NCBI GenBank assembly: GCA_002887195.1
Contig: PJAB01000208.1
Span: 1-34,221 of the forward strand
Origin: Chrysochromulina parva
Lineage: Eukaryota; Haptophyta; Prymnesiales; Chrysochromulinaceae
DNA: 34,221 nucleotides
Direction of reading: 5' to 3'
Shown: positions 20,053-28,252 of the stretch, piece after piece
How positions within the stretch are numbered: position 1 is the first letter of the stretch
Layout: each line of letters starts with the position of its first letter
Notes under the pieces: generated by a model
The model's input: only the letters and a program-made list of their open reading frames with translations
Told to the model about the DNA's origin: nothing
The model's database searches: none
Program-made: the position numbers and the translations under genes

Positions 20053-20186
20053 CGCTCGTGACGGGTTCGTTCCAGTCGTTCCACTGTCGTTGCGAGCTTT
20101 GTGTTCACAGAAGAACAAAAACACGGATCGGCCTACGCGGCCACACGTTCTGGAACACCCTAGGACCGGGTAGAGCTTACGCTTGC

Positions 20187-22604
20187 ATGCGCTTGCCGTC
20201 AAAATGGAAGTTTCACGACATCTCCGTGTTTGTGCGATCCCGTGCGCACACAGCTGACCTTCCGCACATGCCGACCAGACAGCGATGCGAGGAGCTGCGC
20301 GATGAGGCCTTCGCGGACGACTTGGACCTGACCGACGCGATGCTCTCCTGGACAGAGGCGCAGATTGTCGCCTATTTTGAGAGCGGCGGCCAGGAGGATC
20401 CCCGCGTGGACTTTTTCGAGGACAACTTCAAGCTTTTGGATGCTGTAACTGATTGCGACCTCGAGTCGGCGCGCAGCTCCATGGACGGGTGGGTCGCCGA
20501 TGGCCGCGCGGGCACATCGGAAGCACCAACGGTGCCATTTGCAGACCTGGGTACGGGCGACACCGTGCTTGCTGAAGGCCTTATGTTTGAGGACGACCAG
20601 ATTGCCGACAGCGAGGAGCGCCATGAGGACGCACTGCTGGATGAAGACCCGATGACTTCCGTGCCCGTCACCACCCGACCGCCAACGGAGCGCACCGGCG
20701 ATGCGCAGCCTCCAATCGCGGCCGTAGCCGCCGCCGCAGCCACCGCCACGGAGGGGGACGAGAGCAGCTGGTCCATCCGGCAACTCAAGGAGTTCCTGTT
20801 GCAGCAGCGGTCAGACGCGACCGCGTTTTCCGAAAAGAGCGAGCTCATCGCCGAGGTGCGACGGCTTAAACGCGTCGGGAGCGGCAGCGGCCGCCCCGAC
20901 GCGCCGTCTCCCCAGTCTGTACGGCTGCTGCGCAAGATCGAGGAGATCAAGGCCTCAGGCGACGCCGCGTTCAATGCCAAGGACTTTGAGAGAGCGGAGC
21001 GGCACTACAGCTCGGCACTCCAGCGTGCGGCCGACGTGAGTGTGAATGAGCCTCTACCGAATGTGCTCATCTCGGCGCTGTTCTCGAACCGTGCAGGCGC
21101 TCGCGCGATGCGGCATCAGCACGCGGAGGCGCTCGAAGATGGTCGAATGGCGCTGCGCCATCGGCCTGGTTGGGCACGCGCCTACTGCCGTGTGGGTGCC
21201 GCACTCAGTGCGCTTCGGCGGTTTGACGAAGCGAGGGACACTTATGAGCAAGGGCTCCGGAACGAGCCTGGCTCGGCGGAGTTGCAGGCGGGGCTCACGG
21301 AGGTACTCTCGCGGCTGGGCAATGGCGCGGGTGGCAGCGAGGCCGCCGCCGCGGCCAAGCAGCGCGGCAACGAGGCGTTCAATGCTGGCCGCCTCGAGGA
21401 AGCGTACGCTGCCTACTCCGAGGGCATCCGCGAGGCTCCTTCTGACGAAACCCTGTATTCGAATCGGTCGGCGACGCTCGCGAAGCTCGAACGGTTCACC
21501 GAGGCGCTCGCGGACGCCAAGTGCGCCCTCTCCCTCCAGCCGGACTGGGGCGAGGCCTATTCTCGCGCGGGTCTAGCCGCACTCAAAGGAGGCGATGAAG
21601 AGGAGGCCTATTGGCTCTATGCCAACGGGCTCAAGAGGGATCCTTCGAATGTGGAATTGCTCGGCGGCCGATCGTCGACGCTACACGCGCTGCGCGCGCT
21701 GAGCTCGGCGCGTAATCGGCGCAACATCGAGCGCTTCCATCGTGACGCCAACCGACCGGCTGCGCGTGTGTTCGCGGTCTCAGACGTGCACTTTGACCAT
21801 CCAGGCGCGAGAGAGTGGGGCCAGACCCTCGCCCGCTCGAAGGCGTACCAGGACGACGCGATCATTGTGGCCGGAGACGTGGGGGACACGTACATGGCCG
21901 TCAAGCTCGCGCTCCGTGCCTTCAAGGCAGCCTTCCATCGCGTCTTTTACGTGCCGGGCAACCACGACATGTGGATCCGACCTGCAGGCCAGCACTCGAA
22001 CGAGCCTGCCATGTTTGCCGACTCAGTTCAGAAGCTGCTGGCGCTCTGGCAGCTGTGCGACGAGCTCGACGTGGACGTGGGCCCCGCGCGCCTCTCGTCG
22101 TCAGTCACCGTCGTACCGCTCGATTCGTGGTACTCGTACAGCTTTGACCATCACGATCCCAACCCCGGCCGTACCGCCTTTGACAAGTTTTGCAAGTGGC
22201 CGATGCACGCCGACAACGTGTGGGAATTCATGACTGGGCTGAACGAGGCGCGCCTCCAGATCGTCGAGCAGCAATCTCCGCGAGTGGCCCGCGGCCAGCA
22301 GGGGGACGTGATCACTTTCTCCCACTTTCTGCCGCGCATAGAGCTGCCCCTGCCCCCGTTGTTTGAGATGGCCAAGGCCTCGGGCTGCCTCAAGGTCGAG
22401 GAGCAGTTGCGCCGTATTCACTCAACGCTTCACATCTTCGGGCACACGCACATCAACACGACCAGCGAGTACCAGGGCAAGGCGCCCGATGGCTCGAGCT
22501 ATGCGTGCACGTACATGCAGAACGCGATGGGCTACGGTATCTCGCCGAACGCTCAGCTATGTGTCGTGCACGACAGGGGACGCTTCAAGTCTTACATGGC
22601 GTAG
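20187..22604 (+). CDS. SAP-like + TPR + metallophosphoesterase fusion protein
   Basis: The product is 805 aa from the ATG at 20187; the next in-frame ATG at 20268 would give 778 aa, and the choice is uncertain. Order of parts: an acidic N-terminus; a SAP-like helix pair (SIRQLKEFLLQQ...SEKSELIAEVRRL, about 195-228); a first TPR array (about 246-360); a second TPR array (about 384-490, beginning AAAKQRGNEAFNAGRLEEAY); and a calcineurin-like metallophosphoesterase. The phosphoesterase has all metal-binding blocks: SDVHFDH (Asp533, His535), GDVGD (Asp564), GNHD (591-594), SHF (His713) and GHTH (752-755). TPR arrays of this kind often bind chaperone C-termini, as in Hop or PP5, but this catalytic domain is not PP5-like. 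Substrate is unknown. It is encoded 134 nt downstream of the glycosyltransferase-like gene on the same strand. Confidence 0.85.
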   Translation: MRLPSKWKFHDISVFVRSRAHTADLPHMPTRQRCEELRDEAFADDLDLTDAMLSWTEAQIVAYFESGGQEDPRVDFFEDNFKLLDAVTDCDLESARSSMDGWVADGRAGTSEAPTVPFADLGTGDTVLAEGLMFEDDQIADSEERHEDALLDEDPMTSVPVTTRPPTERTGDAQPPIAAVAAAAATATEGDESSWSIRQLKEFLLQQRSDATAFSEKSELIAEVRRLKRVGSGSGRPDAPSPQSVRLLRKIEEIKASGDAAFNAKDFERAERHYSSALQRAADVSVNEPLPNVLISALFSNRAGARAMRHQHAEALEDGRMALRHRPGWARAYCRVGAALSALRRFDEARDTYEQGLRNEPGSAELQAGLTEVLSRLGNGAGGSEAAAAAKQRGNEAFNAGRLEEAYAAYSEGIREAPSDETLYSNRSATLAKLERFTEALADAKCALSLQPDWGEAYSRAGLAALKGGDEEEAYWLYANGLKRDPSNVELLGGRSSTLHALRALSSARNRRNIERFHRDANRPAARVFAVSDVHFDHPGAREWGQTLARSKAYQDDAIIVAGDVGDTYMAVKLALRAFKAAFHRVFYVPGNHDMWIRPAGQHSNEPAMFADSVQKLLALWQLCDELDVDVGPARLSSSVTVVPLDSWYSYSFDHHDPNPGRTAFDKFCKWPMHADNVWEFMTGLNEARLQIVEQQSPRVARGQQGDVITFSHFLPRIELPLPPLFEMAKASGCLKVEEQLRRIHSTLHIFGHTHINTTSEYQGKAPDGSSYACTYMQNAMGYGISPNAQLCVVHDRGRFKSYMA

Positions 22605-22861
22605 GCGACTAATGAAAAGCTGTATGCACCGATTGACCGGGCATGACTCCGCTCTTGACTGAAGGAGGGCGCGGAGGGTGTAGCGGTGTTCCGTGTACGA
22701 GAGCGACCACCGCGCCGATGTTTTATGCCGATGACGGGGCGGCGCGAGTAACGGAGTAAGGCCCGAGACCAGACAAGACTCAAGTCGAAGACAAGGGCGA
22801 AGGCTGTTGAAAGCGTTTGATCAGATGGTCTACTTCAAAAGATTCTTTTGAAGTCTAGTAC

Positions 22862-23629
22862 TTAATTTCGGGAGCACCGCTTCGCCGCATTCGATGCAAG
22901 GCAAATCACTTTCATCGCCTCTGGCGCGCCTCCAGCCTGTGCCGAGTCGCTCGAGGCTTTCTCTTCCTCTTCGGTGAGCAGACGCAAGAGCGTGGCCTCG
23001 TAACGGCCTACACGTCGCTCATAGCCACCCTTGGTATTGCCACCGTTGACCAGCTCGACGATCGGACCCTCGACGGTCGCGTCGGGCCGCCAAGAAGTGT
23101 ATGAAGGCACTTTCACGCGGCCCTCGTACGTGAACGTGCCTGCAAAGAGACCAGCGCTGGTCGCAGGCCGGCGCAGCTTCCACAGCGCCTTCTGCTCGAT
23201 GACACCACCCGGGCCCATCGGGTTCCGCCCAAAACCGTCGGCCTTGAGGAGCCAAGGCCCGCGGCCTGAAGCAGCTTCACCTATGTACACGACGGTGCCT
23301 TTATCTGGGCTTGAATCGGCTCCGCGGAAAGTTAGCGTGCCTGTTGCGATGAGCTTGCTGCTCTGATCGTACTCGCGCACAGACCATACGCCGCGCATGC
23401 TCTTGATGGTGATGGCATCAGCAACCTGTTGTGAGAATGACTGCCGCTCTGGCGCTGGTGGCGAGTACAACCCCCGCTCGACTTTCTCCTCATCGGTCCG
23501 TTTAGCGACTTCGATAGCTCGCGCGGGCTCTGGTATGGTGGAGAAACGGCTGCCGAACAATATCAGAAGTGCAGTGCTGCGTCGCGCGAGGTGAAAGCTG
23601 TCAGCGCTTCCATGTTTTGTCGGCCGCAT
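22862..23629 (-). CDS. Uncharacterised 255-aa protein with a possible N-terminal targeting region
   Basis: The ATG at 23629 opens a basic N-terminus with a short hydrophobic stretch (STALLILFG, about residues 18-26) and an AxA-like site (PARA, before IEVAK). This would suit import into an organelle or the lumen. The core, about residues 75-215, is rich in short beta-like strands: GVWSVREYDQ, IATGTLTFRG, GTVVYIGEA, GPWLLKADGFGR and GTFTYEGRVK. It looks like a beta-barrel or lipocalin-like fold. I do not recognise a named family. The C-terminus is a short charged helix and a Ser/Ala tail. Plastid location is an inference only. Confidence 0.65.
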   Translation of the reverse strand: MRPTKHGSADSFHLARRSTALLILFGSRFSTIPEPARAIEVAKRTDEEKVERGLYSPPAPERQSFSQQVADAITIKSMRGVWSVREYDQSSKLIATGTLTFRGADSSPDKGTVVYIGEAASGRGPWLLKADGFGRNPMGPGGVIEQKALWKLRRPATSAGLFAGTFTYEGRVKVPSYTSWRPDATVEGPIVELVNGGNTKGGYERRVGRYEATLLRLLTEEEEKASSDSAQAGGAPEAMKVICLASNAAKRCSRN

Positions 23630-23970
23630 TTTTACAAAAAAGCGCCGTAGTGGGCTCTTTTCTCAACCATTTCTCGGTCTTGTATACAACTGGGGCTCAG
23701 AGCTCGGCCTTCGCGGCTTCGGCCAGCTATTGAGGGTGCCATTTTTTTGCCTACGCTTGCGGACGCGCACACACCGGCGCCTCCGCCGCCCGCCGCGCCC
23801 GCCACCGCGTTAACGGGTACCCACACGCCGTGCACTTCTCAGTCGCATGGTGCCGAACGCCCACAAACAATTCCAGAGTGGTCCTATGTCTTCCCCATGA
23901 GAAACTGCGGAATTGATAACTCCGTGTTGTGTGTGTATAGACTGCAATGCGATGCACGGCACCACCGCCC
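23630..23970. other. Intergenic region without visible genes
   Basis: This 341-nt stretch lies between two minus-strand genes, so it holds a promoter on the left and a 3' UTR on the right. No tRNA, repeat or conserved frame was recognised. Confidence 0.5.
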
Positions 23971-25113
23971 TCAGATGAGCCTGGACGTCGGAGTATCACT
24001 GCCGTGGGACGAGGTGTCGTCGGTGCCGTTGGGTTGCGCACGTTCAGCCACCTCGAGAGGGTTGGGCGCGCCGATTCCAGAAGCCTGGAAGCAAGGAAGG
24101 GGGTTGCTGCACTCAATCGATCGGCCGCGTGCTAGGCTCGGAAGCCCGCGCGCTTCGTGAAAGGCGTCGACCATCGCGAGCGAGAGCGTCCAGTGCATAC
24201 GCGGCGTCGGGTGCAGCATGTCAAGCCACAGGGCGCTGTCCAAATCTTCTTCGAGGTCCGAGGTCTCCTCCTCGGCAACATGGTCCTCGCCTGCTCGTGA
24301 GGGAGCGCCGCCGCCGCCGCCAGCGGCACGCTCGGCAGGCGTGCGGGCGGCGTACGCGGCCTCGACGATCGTCTCGATCGCACCGGCCTCGTCGAGGGCG
24401 ATCACATTTCCATACGCGTCGCCACCAAGCTGCGCGCGCAGGTTGCGCAGCCGAGCCAGATGTAAATGGTTGAGGCGCCGGACGGCGAAGCGGCCTACGC
24501 GGCGCAGCATCGGCGAGACGCCAAGCAGGAAGTCGAGGTATTTATGCACGACCGGCATCTTCGTGCACAGCGGAAGCCCAACTAGGAGCAGATTGCGCAC
24601 TCGATACGGCGGCTCGCGCAGCTTGTTCGCGAGCCCGCGGATGTTATCGGCGACCTCTTCGAGCATCCAGTGCGCGTTCGAACAAGCCGGTATGCAGCAG
24701 CAGCAGCAGCAGAGCGTGCGTAGTACTGCCACGATCAAATCTTGCGGACCCGCGCGCAGCACATCGTTACCTCCAGTGTGCACAATCACCCACGCGTCAG
24801 GATGCAGCTTCGCGCCCGTGCGCTGGAGCACCGCCCCGAGCAGCCGCGCCTGCAGCTCCAACGTGGCGCTGTCGCTGCCCGGCAACGCTACGTTGACCGT
24901 GATCCAGCCCATGTGGTCACCAAAGAGCTCCGGCCATGTCCGCAGCGGATCGCAACGGCACCAAGAATCGCCAAAGATGACGAGGCGAACGAGGACCTCT
25001 TCACCGGCTGCCGTGGCACGCGAGAGTTTGCTGTGCCTGCTAAGATCATCGAGGAAAGCGTTCATCGCGGCATTGGAGGGCAACTCTGCCATTTCGCTCT
25101 CCGAGCGTGCCAT
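23971..25113 (-). CDS. SGNH/GDSL-type hydrolase
   Basis: This 380-aa protein carries the SGNH blocks in order: GDSW with nucleophile Ser50, Gly79 in NVALPGSDS, the GGND block with Asn116, and the catalytic pair Asp298 and His301 in DMLHPT. SGNH enzymes hydrolyse ester or acyl bonds in lipids, sugars or proteins; the substrate here cannot be told. Odd points are a run of six cysteines (135-140, in LCCCCCCIPAC) between blocks III and V, and a Gly/Ala-rich acidic insertion just before block V. No signal peptide is visible, so a cytosolic or membrane-associated enzyme is likely. The Cys run could be palmitoylated, which is an inference. Confidence 0.85.
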   Translation of the reverse strand: MARSESEMAELPSNAAMNAFLDDLSRHSKLSRATAAGEEVLVRLVIFGDSWCRCDPLRTWPELFGDHMGWITVNVALPGSDSATLELQARLLGAVLQRTGAKLHPDAWVIVHTGGNDVLRAGPQDLIVAVLRTLCCCCCCIPACSNAHWMLEEVADNIRGLANKLREPPYRVRNLLLVGLPLCTKMPVVHKYLDFLLGVSPMLRRVGRFAVRRLNHLHLARLRNLRAQLGGDAYGNVIALDEAGAIETIVEAAYAARTPAERAAGGGGGAPSRAGEDHVAEEETSDLEEDLDSALWLDMLHPTPRMHWTLSLAMVDAFHEARGLPSLARGRSIECSNPLPCFQASGIGAPNPLEVAERAQPNGTDDTSSHGSDTPTSRLI

Positions 25114-25454
25114 GTCTTCGCCGCCGCTCGCTCGACCGCGGCGCGAATCGCGCGGAGGTGATCACTCGCGGGGTTTTTTCAGACTTTTCTCGTTGCTCGG
25201 CAAAAAAGTGCGTGGTGCAAGTTGGTGGTGAGGTGAAAAAGAGAAGATTCACTCGGCCTCCCACCAGGCGCCCGGTTTCGTCAGAGGCTCTGAGCCTCTT
25301 GAGCGGTGGGGGGGGGCAACCGCAACTGTACAGTAAGAGTACAGTTCTACAGTACAGTACAGTAGGGCAATATTAAAAGCATGGGCATAAAGGACAGACT
25401 CGTCCTCGAAGCGAGATACGACGTGAACCCGCGCCAGAATTCACACGCAAATCC
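25114..25454. promoter_or_regulatory. Divergent promoter region with TACAGT repeats
   Basis: This 341-nt stretch lies between the divergent SGNH hydrolase and ApaH-like phosphatase genes. It contains a G9 run (25308-25316), an 8-bp stem AGAGGCTC/GAGCCTCT (25283-25299) and five TACAGT words between 25329 and 25363, the last three overlapping. These are candidate regulatory repeats. Confidence 0.45.
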
Positions 25455-26417
25455 ATGTGGTCGTCGGAGGCACCTTTCGGGTGCCTGCGGGCGGTGGGGT
25501 GTGGAGCTATACCACTCCCGATGCGCTCGGCGTTCCAAAAGGTGCTCAGCACCTTTTGCTTGTCCGACGACACCAACACGCAGCTTGCCTGGCGTGCGCA
25601 CGTGCCATCCATTGTGCACGAAGTGTTGCCAGCCGACGCGACCAAGCGTACCATAATTGTAGGCGACGTGCACGGTTGCCTCGACGAGCTGGACGCGCTG
25701 CTGCGGCAGTGCACGCACGACCCGCACACGGACCGCATCGTGCTTGTGGGCGACCTGGTGAACAAGGGGCCTAAGTCTGGCGCAGTCGTGCGGGCTGCAC
25801 GCAGCCGAGGCTACCAAGCTGTGCGCGGCAACCACGACGACCGCGCTCTGTTTGAGTGGGAGAGGCGCGAACGTGAGCGGCGCAACGGAGGCGTGCCCAA
25901 CGCGGACGACAAGTACGCGTATACGGACGCGTTTAACGATGATGACGTGGCCTTCCTTCGCAGCCTGCCTTATACACTGCGGCTAGAGGGTGACAGAGTG
26001 CTCGTGGTGCACGCCGGTGTGGTGCCGGGTGTGCCGCTGCGCGCGCAGCAGACGAGGCACATGTACACGATGCGCAACCTCGTCCGCGTCTCCAGCCTAG
26101 CGAGCCTCTCGAACACTGGTGACGGCGTCGACAATACCAAGCCCGCAGATGAGTACGCAGTGTGGGAGGCGCGCTCGAGCATGAGCGAAGGTGTGGCGTG
26201 GGCGAGCGAGTGGCGTCCGGACGAGGCCAACTTCCCGGGCGTGGCGCACGTCGTCTTCGGCCACGACGCGCGGCGTGGCCTGCAGCAGCACGCGCACACG
26301 ACCGGCCTCGACTCGGGCTGCTGCTACGGCAAACGACTGACCGCGCTTGTACTGCCCGACTGGACGCTCGTCAGCGTGCCTGCGGCTCGCGTCTACGAGC
26401 AGCCGGACGGAGATTAG
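25455..26417 (+). CDS. ApaH-like PPP-family phosphatase
   Basis: The product is 320 aa. The PPP-family metal-binding motifs are all present: GDVHGC (Asp71, His73), GDLVNKGP (Asp100), GNHD (125-128), VVHAGVVPG (His186) and FGHDARRG (His270), followed by a LDSGCCYGKRLTALVL strand typical of the ApaH-like branch. Bacterial ApaH cleaves diadenosine tetraphosphate. Eukaryotic ApaH-like phosphatases have various roles, including mRNA decapping in trypanosomes. Which activity applies here is unknown. The first ~50 residues are not conserved; a later ATG at MRSAFQKVL is a possible alternative start. No membrane segment is seen. Confidence 0.88.
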   Translation: MWSSEAPFGCLRAVGCGAIPLPMRSAFQKVLSTFCLSDDTNTQLAWRAHVPSIVHEVLPADATKRTIIVGDVHGCLDELDALLRQCTHDPHTDRIVLVGDLVNKGPKSGAVVRAARSRGYQAVRGNHDDRALFEWERRERERRNGGVPNADDKYAYTDAFNDDDVAFLRSLPYTLRLEGDRVLVVHAGVVPGVPLRAQQTRHMYTMRNLVRVSSLASLSNTGDGVDNTKPADEYAVWEARSSMSEGVAWASEWRPDEANFPGVAHVVFGHDARRGLQQHAHTTGLDSGCCYGKRLTALVLPDWTLVSVPAARVYEQPDGD

Positions 26418-27075
26418 CACGGGATGTTACAATGATTACAGTAGTACACTCACTGTTAATCACTGTTGCGGGGTGTTGCTGGATTATTCATTATAATGAT
26501 CCGATCAATTACACAGCTGCACGTGCACAGCTGTCGTCCAGCTGTCGCCCGGCCCGTATACCGGTAATGAGATCCGTTCCGACACGCGACAGCATACGAT
26601 TGCACAGCGCATAATTTGGTAGAACAAGACGAGTATAATATTTCTTAATTTCACGATCGAATCGAAGTACCGGTACGAAGAAAGTAGAAATGTCGCTCTC
26701 GAGTCTCGTCTACCTCACATGAATATATTGAAACGCAGTGGTGTTCTATCATTGCGCTGCCACAAGACTACATGTACATGTAGCCACGACGACGGATTTG
26801 CGTACCGGACTACCGGTAAAAAGACACCGGGGGAGCCGGTAAAAAGACACCGGGGGAGCCGGGACACACACGGGCCAACGGTACTGCGACAATTGCGACA
26901 TGCCGTGAGCGATTTGAGTTCGACTTTTCCTTCTTTGGGACAGACTGCGAAGTTTGCGCGGCCTGAAGAAGGAGAGATGAGTGCCGCGTTGCGAACGGGA
27001 GTCCGGCGCGGTCGCTCGCGGAAGAGATTGTTGTTGGTTCGGAGCCTACAAAGGTGCGGCACACGTTATCGATAA
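26418..27075. other. Intergenic region with palindromes and dispersed element
   Basis: The 658-nt stretch between two plus-strand genes holds TCATTATAATGA (26488-26499), a perfect palindrome, and TGCACGTGCA (26518-26527), a G-box-like core flanked by CAGCTG words. TACCGGTA words lie near 26556 and 26669, and the dispersed element is at 26811. The middle is AT-rich for this window. No coding frame of interest was seen. Confidence 0.55.
26811..26874 (+). repeat. Dispersed element, copy 2, with a tandem 23-mer
   Basis: A 23-nt unit starting CCGGTAAAAAGACACCGGGG occurs twice in tandem (26813-26835, 26836-26858) and is followed by CCGGGACACACACGGG. The second unit plus this tail matches the minus strand of 18567-18606. 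Here the palindrome is lost because only one half-site orientation is present. Confidence 0.9.
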
Positions 27076-28029
27076 ATGTTCCGGTGGCTGCAAAAGCCCG
27101 AGCCCAACCCTCCTAAGCCGCCGCCGCCGCCGCCGCCACGTGCATTCTCTGAGCCTCCTCCTCCTCCTCTTGCTTTTCTTAACGCGCTGGGCGACATTTT
27201 CATGTGCGGCGACACGCGCAAGCCACGAAACGAGGTGAAATGGGGTATGGCACGAGACGAGGTGAAGTGGGGCATGGCGGGATCGCCATACGGGGACGCT
27301 CAAATAGCAGTGCAAGTTCCGCGTGTGGCGCCCAACAAAGTAGATCCGCGCAGTTCGGAGGCGCTCACGATCGCTCGCCAGGGTCTGGCCCTGAACGACA
27401 AGGGCGATTTTAGAAACGCGCTGCTCAGCTTTTATCATGCGATGCGCCTAGACTGTTCGAAGCCCAATTACTTTATCAGCGCGGGCAACATGCACCTCAA
27501 GCTGCACGAGTTCGAGGACGCCCTCCTGATGTACGAGCGCGCCCAGAAGCTGCCGCTCTCTCCCTACCAGACTGCCATGCTCAACAAGAAGGTGGAACTC
27601 GCAAGCAACGCATTGCGCATACGTCCGTCTGCCACCGCTGAGGCGGTCGCCAAAATCATCCCGACTCCGGCGCCGAACTCGGGGCCGGTGGCCACGCTGG
27701 CGCGGTCGCCGCAGTCGCCGCGGGGCACGCCGCTGCCACCCCTGCTCAGCGCGACGCCGGTCGAACTGAGCGAGAAGGGCGATGAAAACCTTGAGGAGCA
27801 TCTCAACGAAGAGGATCACGAGGCCAGTTCAATGGTGCAGCGGTTGCAGCGTCTGCGCGAGCGGCAAGCGAACGAGGTGGGCTTCAAGGTGATGGTCAGC
27901 CCACACGCAAAAGGAGGGCCGGTGCGGCGCCGCACTTCAACGAGCCCCGAACCCGCCACTTCCACCAAGCGCACAACCGAAGCGGCCGCACCATCGGCCG
28001 ACAGTCCGCGCGGCGCACGTGCGCGGTAG
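27076..28029 (+). CDS. Proline-rich TPR-domain protein
   Basis: The product is 317 aa. The N-terminus has two polyproline runs (about residues 12-32). A short tandem duplication, EVKWGMA, occurs twice around 53-70. Two to three TPR helices pairs follow (about 92-175: EALTIARQGLALNDKGDFRNA, shown here by its first part ALTIARQGLALNDKGD, then NMHLKLHEFEDALLMYERA). The rest is Ser/Pro-rich with a short acidic coiled segment (about 235-275) and a basic end. No catalytic domain is present. TPRs bind peptide partners, and polyproline runs can bind SH3, WW or profilin partners. The specific role is unknown. Confidence 0.7.
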   Translation: MFRWLQKPEPNPPKPPPPPPPRAFSEPPPPPLAFLNALGDIFMCGDTRKPRNEVKWGMARDEVKWGMAGSPYGDAQIAVQVPRVAPNKVDPRSSEALTIARQGLALNDKGDFRNALLSFYHAMRLDCSKPNYFISAGNMHLKLHEFEDALLMYERAQKLPLSPYQTAMLNKKVELASNALRIRPSATAEAVAKIIPTPAPNSGPVATLARSPQSPRGTPLPPLLSATPVELSEKGDENLEEHLNEEDHEASSMVQRLQRLRERQANEVGFKVMVSPHAKGGPVRRRTSTSPEPATSTKRTTEAAAPSADSPRGARAR

Positions 28030-28252
28030 ACGCGCTCTATTTCCAGGAGGAGGCAGTTGAGCAGTGCAGCTGAGGGAGCGCTCAGTGAAGCCAATTAATT
28101 ATGTACAGGCACATGTCTTCTATTTGAATCAAATTTCACAAACTCTTTCATTAGAAATCACAAACTCTTCACACTCCTTTTCGTGATGCAAGAGCACCAA
28201 CTAGAGGACCTCGCGAACCAGCGGCGCAGTCCCCATCGCTGTCGTAGTGCGG

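Noticed and set aside
19833..20186. N-terminal extension of the TPR-phosphoesterase gene
   Set aside because: It starts at TTG and overlaps the end of the glycosyltransferase-like gene in another frame, without domain content.
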